A stretch of DNA of 49,014 nt from positions 1-49,014 of the forward strand of contig JAUIKU010000007.1 in assembly GCA_030430675.1 (NCBI GenBank), given 5' to 3'. The notes beneath the pieces are model-generated. The model was given only the letters and a program-made list of their open reading frames with translations. It was not told where the DNA came from and searched no databases. The position numbers were made by a program, and so were the translations under genes. Shown here piece by piece: positions 16,099 through 24,200 of the stretch. The DNA comes from Bacteroidia bacterium. GTDB taxonomy: Bacteria; Bacteroidota; Bacteroidia; Cytophagales; Cyclobacteriaceae. The first letter of the stretch is position 1, and every line of letters begins with the position of its first letter.

Positions 16099-18321
16099 AT
16101 GCATAAAAGTGGAATAATACTTGTTTTTGTTATCGTGCTCAGTTGTCATTATGGCATGTCGCAGTCGGTGAATGGTATCGTGGTGGATCAGGCTGGTGAC
16201 GAGATCCCCGGTGCCTATGTAAATCATTTGGGATCTGACCAACATACTCACACCAACGAACATGGCGAATTTTTTATCAAACAGGTAAAAGTACGGGACA
16301 CCCTGGAAGTACGGCATATAGGTTTTGAGACGGTGCAATTTATAGTCAGGGATCTCAATCGGTCGGTTGAGATCAAAATGACTGAATCTTTACTGAGATT
16401 AAGTGAAGTAGTAGTGGAAAAATCCACCAATTCCCTGAGTTTGTTACGCAGAATTGATCTGGTGACCAATCCGGTAAATTCTTCCCAGGAGTTATTGCGC
16501 AAGATACCCGGGTTATTTATTGCCCAGCATTCCGGTGGGGGGAAAGCAGAACAAATCTTTCTTCGCGGATTTGATCTGGATCACGGTACCGACATAAATA
16601 TTACGGTTGATGGTTTGCCTGTAAATATGGTGTCCCATGCCCATGGACAAGGCTATTCCGATCTACACTTTTTGATTCCCGAAACCGTGGAGGCCATTGA
16701 CTTCAGCAAGGGGCCATATCAAACCAATAAGGGTAACTTCACCACCGCCGGATACGTCGATTTCAAAACAAAGCAGGATCTCGACCAGAGTTTAATATCT
16801 GTTAAAGCAGGTCAGTTCAACACCCTGCGAACGGTGGGTTTATTTGATATGGATTTTTCCGAAAATTCCAACGGTTATGTAGCTGCTGAGTACCTGGGCT
16901 CCAATGGACCTTTTGACAATCCGCAAGATCTGACCCGAATTAACCTGGTAGGTAAATTTACCTCCAGTCTGGACGACAACCAGGGAAGAATATCGGCAAC
17001 ATTGATGCATTTTGACAGCAAATGGGATGCTTCAGGCCTTATTCCCCCCCGGGCGGTTGAGTCCGGTATGATCTCCCGGTTTGGGTCCATAGATCCTACT
17101 CAGGGGGGTGAAACCAGGCGTACCTCGGCCATACTTGAATACGACAGAGCGGTGAACGAGCTGACGTTTCTGAAAAACAGGGTATACTATTCCGCCTATG
17201 ACTTCGACCTGTTTTCTAATTTTTCATTCTATATGAATGATCCTGTCAATGGCGACCGGATTCGGCAACGGGAGGATCGTACCATATTTGGTTTTAACAG
17301 TGAATTGACCCGTACAACCTATGTTTCCGGGAAGGAATTGGAACTTCAGGTTGGCATTGGTTTGAGGAACGATCTGGTAGATGACCTATTGCTTTCAGAT
17401 GTAATAGACCGGTACACTGCTAAGGATACCACGCAACTGGGCGACGTTAATGAACTCAATGCATTTACTTATTTGAACGCCGAGCTGGAAATCGGGAAGT
17501 GGCTGTTAAATGGGGGACTGCGATTGGATTATTTCGACTTCCAATACCGGGATCACCTGGGTGCAGACTATCAGCCGCAGACCAGGGATAAGGCCAGGGT
17601 AAGTCCAAAATTGAATTTTATCTACCATCATAGTAGTGATCTTCAATTCTATGTCAAATCGGGTATTGGCTTTCATTCGAATGATACCAGGGTATCGGTT
17701 ACCAACCAGCGGGAGGTATTGCCCGCGGCCTATGGGGTTGATCTGGGAACCATTTGGAAGCCTATCCCACGGTTAGTAGCAGATGTGGCTTTCTGGTACC
17801 TGTTCCTGGACCAGGAGTTTGTTTATGTGGGTGATGAGGGGGTAGTTGAACCCAGTGGACGAAGTCGACGCACCGGGGTGGATGTAGGGCTGAGATATCA
17901 GCTGAGCGACTGGTTGTTCGCCGATGCTGATTTTAACTATTCCAGAGCGAGAAGTGTGGATGAATCGGAATTTAACCAGTTTATTCCATTGGCTCCCGAA
18001 ATCACTGCCATGGGGTCAATCAATGTGATAAAGGGCAATTTTACCGCGGGGATTCAGACCAGGTATTTAAGTGACCGTCCGGCTAATGAGGACAATAGCC
18101 TGGTGGCCGAAGGTTATGTTGTGACAGATCTGAACCTCGGTTATAATTTAAATAAGATACACTTTCAGATAAACGTTGAGAATCTGTTCGATCAGGAGTG
18201 GAAAGAGGCCCAATTCGCTGTGGAGTCCCAACTGCAATCTGAGACCCAACCGGTGGAAGAAGTGCATTTCATACCTGGTACCCCGTTATTTGTAACCGGA
18301 AGTATACAGTACACTTTTTAA
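16099..18321 (+). CDS. TonB-dependent outer-membrane receptor
   Basis: 740 residues: signal peptide (about 1-21, cleaved near GMSQ), carboxypeptidase-regulatory-like beta-sandwich (about 24-105, GIVVDQAGDEIPGAYV), plug (about 115-230) and a 22-strand-type barrel ending in the aromatic GSIQYTF. The plug contains FLRGFDLDHGTDINI and NMVSHAHGQGYSDLHF, a histidine-bearing stretch; I associate this plug type with receptors found near HupE/UreJ-like genes. It takes up a ligand across the outer membrane using TonB energy. Inside an NRPS operon the natural inference is re-import of the metal-loaded product or of a related metallophore. It is 18 bases behind the cyclodeaminase gene and 5 bases ahead of the dehydrogenase gene. 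Confidence 0.93.
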   Translation: MHKSGIILVFVIVLSCHYGMSQSVNGIVVDQAGDEIPGAYVNHLGSDQHTHTNEHGEFFIKQVKVRDTLEVRHIGFETVQFIVRDLNRSVEIKMTESLLRLSEVVVEKSTNSLSLLRRIDLVTNPVNSSQELLRKIPGLFIAQHSGGGKAEQIFLRGFDLDHGTDINITVDGLPVNMVSHAHGQGYSDLHFLIPETVEAIDFSKGPYQTNKGNFTTAGYVDFKTKQDLDQSLISVKAGQFNTLRTVGLFDMDFSENSNGYVAAEYLGSNGPFDNPQDLTRINLVGKFTSSLDDNQGRISATLMHFDSKWDASGLIPPRAVESGMISRFGSIDPTQGGETRRTSAILEYDRAVNELTFLKNRVYYSAYDFDLFSNFSFYMNDPVNGDRIRQREDRTIFGFNSELTRTTYVSGKELELQVGIGLRNDLVDDLLLSDVIDRYTAKDTTQLGDVNELNAFTYLNAELEIGKWLLNGGLRLDYFDFQYRDHLGADYQPQTRDKARVSPKLNFIYHHSSDLQFYVKSGIGFHSNDTRVSVTNQREVLPAAYGVDLGTIWKPIPRLVADVAFWYLFLDQEFVYVGDEGVVEPSGRSRRTGVDVGLRYQLSDWLFADADFNYSRARSVDESEFNQFIPLAPEITAMGSINVIKGNFTAGIQTRYLSDRPANEDNSLVAEGYVVTDLNLGYNLNKIHFQINVENLFDQEWKEAQFAVESQLQSETQPVEEVHFIPGTPLFVTGSIQYTF

Positions 18322-18326
18322 TCTTT

Positions 18327-19478
18327 ATGGATTTTTCCTGGACAGAAGAACAAGTTGCCATTAAAGAAAAAATGGTGGCATTTGCTCAGAAGACCCTGAG
18401 CGATGACGTGATCCAGCGTGATCTGTCCGGGGAGTTTGCCAGAGACCTCTGGAGTAAATGTGCAGATTTTGGGATACATGCATTGTCAGTTCCCTCCCAA
18501 TATGGTGGAGCGGAAGAGGAGGTTGATATTCTTACCGCCATGCTGGCCATGGAGGGACTGGGATACGGATGCAGAGACAATGGTTTGACCTTTGGTTTGA
18601 ATGCCCAGATGTGGACAGTGCAATTACCCATTGTTCAATTCGGTACCGAGGTACAAAAAAGAAAGTTCTTACCTGGATTACTGGATGGAACTTTGATCGG
18701 TGCGCATGCACTTTCAGAACCTGAAGCGGGATCCGATCTTTTTAATTTGCAAATGACCGCCAAAAAAGTAGATGGGGGTTATCTGTTGAATGGTACCAAG
18801 TGCCTGGTAACTTTTGCTCCAATAGCCGACCTAGCTTTGATTTTAGCCAACGTTAATCCGGAGTTGGGAAAATGGGGCATCACGGCATTTTTGGTGGAGC
18901 GGGATACCGAGGGTTATACAGCCGGTCCGGTGAAGAGTAAAATGGGGCTAAGGACTGTACCATTTGGAGAGATCCTATTGGAGGATTGCCTGGTACCGGA
19001 ATCGAATCGACTGGGAACTGAAGGTTCTGGATTTAGCCTTATTAATCATTCGTTAGAATACGAACGATGCTGTATACTGGCCAGCCAGTTGGGTGCCATG
19101 CAAAGACAGTTGGAGGAAGCCCTTGATTTTGCAAAGGAAAGAGTGCAGTTCGGCCAGACCATTGGCAAGTTTCAGTCGGTTTCCAACCGGATTGTTGATA
19201 TGAAGTTGCGGCTGGAAACTTCCCGGTTATTGTTATATAAGGTGGCCTGGCTAAAAAAAATGGAAAAACCGGCCATGCTGGAGGCCGCATTGCTAAAATT
19301 ACATTTAAGTGAATGCTTTCTGGATTCAAGCCTGGATGCCATTAGAACTTTCGGAGGTGGCGGCTATTTATCCGACTGGGGAATTGAACGGGATTTAAGG
19401 GATGCTATCGGAGGCACCCTTTATGCAGGCACCTCAGATATACAGCGGAACATCGTGGCCAAATTGTTGGGATTATAG
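18327..19478 (+). CDS. acyl-CoA dehydrogenase-like prolyl-PCP dehydrogenase
   Basis: 383-residue FAD enzyme of the acyl-CoA dehydrogenase fold. In pyrrole pathways (PltE, RedW, CloN3) such enzymes oxidise prolyl-S-PCP to pyrrole-2-carboxyl-S-PCP. Supporting features are ALSEPEAGSD (128-137), the helix LEYERCCILASQLG with Glu246 placed like the base of isovaleryl-CoA dehydrogenase, and IGKFQSVSNRIVDMKLRLE (279-297), close to what I recall from pyrrole-forming members. The medium-chain-type catalytic Glu near the C-terminus is Ala (YAGTSDIQ), so the base must be the internal Glu. It sits directly before a stand-alone A domain and a free PCP, the classical three-gene pyrrole starter set. An ordinary fatty-acid enzyme is unlikely in this setting. 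Confidence 0.85.
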   Translation: MDFSWTEEQVAIKEKMVAFAQKTLSDDVIQRDLSGEFARDLWSKCADFGIHALSVPSQYGGAEEEVDILTAMLAMEGLGYGCRDNGLTFGLNAQMWTVQLPIVQFGTEVQKRKFLPGLLDGTLIGAHALSEPEAGSDLFNLQMTAKKVDGGYLLNGTKCLVTFAPIADLALILANVNPELGKWGITAFLVERDTEGYTAGPVKSKMGLRTVPFGEILLEDCLVPESNRLGTEGSGFSLINHSLEYERCCILASQLGAMQRQLEEALDFAKERVQFGQTIGKFQSVSNRIVDMKLRLETSRLLLYKVAWLKKMEKPAMLEAALLKLHLSECFLDSSLDAIRTFGGGGYLSDWGIERDLRDAIGGTLYAGTSDIQRNIVAKLLGL

Positions 19479-19488
19479 GGTTAGGAGC

Positions 19489-21051
19489 ATGACCAGAATT
19501 CTTACTCATATGCTTCAGGCCACTACGGAAAAGTATCCGAACCGAGTAGCGTATAAAAACAGCAAAGAGCATTTGACCTATGAACAGCTGGTTTGCCAGT
19601 CAAATCAGCTGGCAAACGTGCTCATCCAGTCAGGCATCAAACCCGGTGACCGGGTGGGTATTTACCTGGACCGTTGCCTGGAAACTGCGGTAGCCGTTTA
19701 CGGCATACTTACTGCCGGGGCGGCTTTTGTGCCTCTGGATCCGGCGGCACCGGCAAATCGGACTCAGTTTTTGTTAGAGGACTGTGCTATCCAACATTTG
19801 ATAACCAGGCAAATCCTGGCATCCAAACTGAAAAACGCACTGCCACCTAACCATAGGATGAGATTGGTAGTAGGGTTTGACCCGGCAGAATCTCCAGTTT
19901 ATATGACCTGGGCACAGTTGAGAGAAGCAGACAGTACGGCACCGGTCATTCAAGTGAAGGAACATGACCTGGCATACATTATGTATACATCGGGATCTAC
20001 CGGCTTACCCAAAGGAATAATGCATACCCACTACAGTGGATATAGTTATGCGAAGTTGGCCGCAGATCTCTATAAGATAAGAGAACAGGATATTATTGGA
20101 GGTCATGCCCCCCTACATTTCGATATTTCGACCATGGCCTACCTCACGGTGCCCTTGGTGGGTGCATCAGCCGTGATTATTTCAGATGCACACACCAAAT
20201 TGCCGGCAAGCCTTGCTCAATTGGTTCATGAAGAAAAATTGACCGTATGGTACTCGGTACCCCTGGCTTTGATCCAGATGCTGAATTATGGACTATTGGA
20301 GGAAAAAGAGATGCTGAATCTTCGGCTGGTGCTTTACGGAGGAGAACCGTTTCCGACCAAGTACTTACGAGAACTAATGCTGAGGTGGCCGCAGGCAAAG
20401 TTTTGCAATGTATATGGGCCTGCTGAAGTAAATCAGTGTACCTATTATTTTATCCCTGAACCTCCAGTTGAGAATAAGCCGGTTCCAATTGGAAAAGTGT
20501 GGCCGGAAACGGAAATGATGGTGATTGATGCATACGATCAGGAGGTTTTGCCTGGCGAACAGGGAGAACTTTTGATTAACAGCACCACCATGATGAAAGG
20601 ATACTGGAACAATCCTGATTTAACAGAAAAATCACTGTTAGCTACAGGCGAGGCCGGTTTGAGTTTCTACCGAACCGGTGATTTGGTAGTTCAGGATGAA
20701 AAGGGAAACCTCCATTTTCATGGTAGAAAAGATCGCCAAATTAAAACCCGGGGCTACCGGGTGGAACTTGAGATGATTGAGACCTTGTTAAAAAGTTTGG
20801 ATGAGGTAAAGGAGGCAATTGTTTTCACAAAGACCGATGAACCGATGGGAACTGTAATTGAGGCAGCTTTCATACCAGAAGAAACCTCCAGTGATATAAG
20901 TTCGTTGGTCAAAGGAAAATTGGCTGAAAAACTGCCCAAATACGCAATTCCCACCAGACTGTATCAGGTAACGCACTTACCAAGAACTACTACGGGAAAG
21001 ATTGATCATCAAATGTTCCGTAAACAGATAGGAATAAGCAGTAAGATATGA
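19489..21051 (+). CDS. stand-alone adenylation enzyme, prolyl-AMP ligase-like
   Basis: 520 residues, one complete A domain with no C or PCP. It activates an amino acid with ATP and loads the free PCP encoded next. Motifs: YTSGSTGLPKG (166-176), APLHFDIST, TVWYSVPLALIQML, YGGEPFPTKYLREL, NVYGPAEVNQCTYY and a terminal TTGKID. The WYSVP, FPTKYLR and (N)xCTYY segments are those I know from PltF/CloN4-type prolyl-AMP ligases. Pocket residues read by eye give D-I-M-Y-L-G-V-Q-C-K, sharing Tyr278, Leu299 and Cys331 with the pyrrole-pathway prolyl code as I remember it. The start at ATG 19489 was chosen over 19402 because TTAGGAG lies just before it. It overlaps the PCP gene by ATGA. Confidence 0.87.
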   Translation: MTRILTHMLQATTEKYPNRVAYKNSKEHLTYEQLVCQSNQLANVLIQSGIKPGDRVGIYLDRCLETAVAVYGILTAGAAFVPLDPAAPANRTQFLLEDCAIQHLITRQILASKLKNALPPNHRMRLVVGFDPAESPVYMTWAQLREADSTAPVIQVKEHDLAYIMYTSGSTGLPKGIMHTHYSGYSYAKLAADLYKIREQDIIGGHAPLHFDISTMAYLTVPLVGASAVIISDAHTKLPASLAQLVHEEKLTVWYSVPLALIQMLNYGLLEEKEMLNLRLVLYGGEPFPTKYLRELMLRWPQAKFCNVYGPAEVNQCTYYFIPEPPVENKPVPIGKVWPETEMMVIDAYDQEVLPGEQGELLINSTTMMKGYWNNPDLTEKSLLATGEAGLSFYRTGDLVVQDEKGNLHFHGRKDRQIKTRGYRVELEMIETLLKSLDEVKEAIVFTKTDEPMGTVIEAAFIPEETSSDISSLVKGKLAEKLPKYAIPTRLYQVTHLPRTTTGKIDHQMFRKQIGISSKI

Positions 21052-21290
21052 AGGAAATAATTACCGCATATATCAATGAGGAAATACTGGGGGGAGCTCA
21101 GGCTGTTGAAGTAAACGCTGAGGATGACCTGTTGGGTAGCGGACTGCTTGACTCACTGGGTATGATGGCATTGGTCGCCTTTATTGAACAGCGATTCAAC
21201 ACCAAAATCCCTCCACAGGACATGACTATCGAAAACTTCCAAACGATTCAATCGATTTCCAATTACCTGAGAAAAAGGGATGTAGCCTGA
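21048..21290 (+). CDS. free peptidyl carrier protein
   Basis: 80 residues, a complete carrier domain. GSGLLDSLGMM places Ser36 (in DSL) for the 4'-phosphopantetheine arm. The size and the DSL form match the free PCPs of pyrrole starter sets (PltL, RedO, CloN5 type), which hold proline while it is oxidised. Overlaps the A-domain gene by four bases (ATGA) and the next NRPS gene by one (TGATG), so the three should be made in fixed ratio. It should be primed by the PPTase at 25435-26124. Confidence 0.92.
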   Translation: MKEIITAYINEEILGGAQAVEVNAEDDLLGSGLLDSLGMMALVAFIEQRFNTKIPPQDMTIENFQTIQSISNYLRKRDVA

Positions 21291-24200
21291 TGATCTCCAA
21301 AACTGGGTATTCCACTTATGATCTAACAAAAAGTCAACTTATGTTGTGGACGGGTCAGGAACTTAATCCTGCCACACCACTCTACAACATGGCTCTGACA
21401 TTCGATATTGAGGGGTCGATTAATCCCGATGTTTTCGGGAAATCATTTCATAAGTTGGTGGAGTATTGTGATGCCATGAGACTCACATTTGCAGTTAAGC
21501 ACGGGGAACCTTTTCAGAAGCTCAACCAGGAAGTACCATATCAGTTTGAATATTTGGACTGGTCCCAAGAGGCAAAACCATTGGTACGATCCGGACAGTG
21601 GGTCCAGGAAAATAGTCGACGCAAGCTGGACCTTTCCCGCTGTGCATTCCATTCGGCACTTATCCGCCTCCACCCCAACCGTCATATTTGGTTTTTGAAT
21701 CAACATCATCTTATCACCGATGCCTGGTCGGTTTCAATCCAATACCGAACCATGGCAGCCATCTACCAGTCATTAATAAATGAACAGTCCCTGCCCAGGC
21801 GTCTGCCATTATATTCCAGTTATATAGCGCATGAAAGCAAAATAAGGAAGGAACAGGCAAATGCCGAAGCGGAGCGGTATTGGCAGGACCAACTCAGTAT
21901 TACACCCGAACTGCCTAAGTTGTATGGTCATTCCCAACCGGTATTTGGCACCACTACCACCAGGGTAACCCTGGATCTTGGAAAAGAAAGATCTGACAGG
22001 TTGCGAGCGCTCACTCTGGAGGAAGATCTTAAGGCCTGGACTCAGCATCTTTCGTTGTATAACATATTTGCTACGGTGTTGTCGGTTTACCTTTTCAGGG
22101 TCACCGCACAGGATAGAATTTCGTTTGGGACTCCTGCCCACAATCGTTCCACCTTACCTTTTAAAAGTACGGCAGGACTATTTATCGAACTGTATCCAAT
22201 CATCTGCAAGCTGGCGCCGGCTCAAACCTTTCAGTCCGTTTTCAGAGATCTTCAGGAACGGATTCATGAGTTTCTTAAAAATGCAAAACCGGGGGTGGCC
22301 TCTGCCAATCTCAACCGCAGTTTTCATGTGATCCTCAATTATATCCACGCTGAATTCTCGGATTTTAATGGACTTCCGGTAAAATCGACCTGGATACATC
22401 CCGGGCATTGTGATCCTCGTCATTATCTGCGGGTCCAGGTACACGATTTTGACGCTTCTGGTAGTATCGAAGTTAACTTCGACCTCAATCACGAAGTATT
22501 CGGAGCGCAGCAATTTGGCAATATTTCACAACATTTTTTGGCCTTGCTGGACGCGTTTATTGAAAACCGGCGACAGACCATTGACAGACCTCCAATTCTT
22601 GCCCCTGAGGAGAAACGAGTCCTGACGGAAGACTTCAATGGAACCTATGCCCCGGAATCGGCCGCTCTGATGAAACAATTTTCATCTGCCTGTCATGACT
22701 ACCGGGACCGTACCGCGATTGAATGGAACGACCAGCGAATGACCTTTGGTCAACTGGAGCAGGAATCCAACCGGATGGCTGAATATCTTATGCATTTGGG
22801 AATAGCTAAAGGGTCCGTAGTGGTAGTAAATTTATATCGTTCTATCGATTATTTCGTGGCGGTGTGGGGTATCTTAAAACGCGGGGCGATATTCATCCCA
22901 TTAGCCAGTAATACGCCCGTTAACCGGTTGAAGCATATAATAGCAGATGTTGAGGCTTCCCTGGTAATCACCGATTCCGTTGCAGCCGGGCACTGGTCAG
23001 CCCTTCGAACAGGTATCGTTACAGATTTCAGGAATAAGCTTGTGCAGTATTCCCCTGGAAAAACCAATGTTAATATCCACAGTGCGGATCCGGCTTATAT
23101 TATTTACACCTCAGGGTCAACCGGCAGTCCCAAGGGAGTAGTTGTCAGTCACGGAGCATTGGTAAATTATTTGGCTTCGTCCAAAAGTATCTATCTGGAA
23201 AATGACAGGCAGCAACAACCTCCTGTTTTTCCGTTTTTCACAAACATTTCGTTCGATCTCACGATAACCTCGGTATTTCTTCCCATACTCACCGGGGGGA
23301 AAGTAATCGTTTATCAAGAACCTAAGGTCGGTCCGGACCTGACATTGTTGAGTGTAGTAAGGGAAAACAAGATCAACGCCATTAAGCTGACCCCGGCACA
23401 TTTGGCACTGCTTAAGGGGCAATCATTTGCTGCTTCCAACGTGAAGCTTCTTATTGTGGGTGGAGAAAATCTAAAGTCCCCGGATGCCAAAAGTGCATTG
23501 CAATCCTTCACTAATGCTCCTGTGTTATTCAATGAGTACGGCCCTACTGAAGCAACGGTTGGTTGTATCGTCCATCAATACCAGGTCGCTGATCTTGAAT
23601 CACCATCGGTGCCTATAGGAAAGCCCATTCAAAATATGAGAGCTTATGTTTTGAACAGTGGTTTAAACCTTCAACCAGTTGGTACCACCGGTGAGTTGTA
23701 TCTGGCTGGAGCAGGGTTGGCCAATGGCTATTGGAATATACCTGATGACAATAGTTTTATTGATGATCCATTTTATCCGGGCACAAAAATGTATGGCACC
23801 GGTGATCTGGTCTTTATGAACAACAGACATGAGCTGGTGTTCCTTGGGAGAAAGGATGAGCAAATTCAAATCGGAGGTGCCAGGGTAGAATTAGGTGAGA
23901 TTGAATCACAAATATCCCAGCATCCACGGATAGACCAATGTGTTGTTGACGTGGATTTAGGCGGGGAAACCGTTGATTCGCCGGAAAGGTATTGTTCAAA
24001 ATGTGGTATTCCGTCTAATTATCCGGGCATCATCTTCGACCAGGAAGGGGTATGTGATTTGTGCCTTTCCTTTGAGCAATACAAGCAAAAGACCGGGGCT
24101 TACTTTAAGCGGAAAGATGAATTGAGGACGCTGTTGTCCAGTGTATCACTGGATGAATCCCGGGAGTACCACTGTATAATGTTATTGAGTGGGGGTAAGG

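Noticed and set aside
19402-19488. Longer N-terminus for the stand-alone A domain
   Set aside because: These codons overlap the end of the dehydrogenase gene in another frame, and a strong TTAGGAG precedes ATG 19489.
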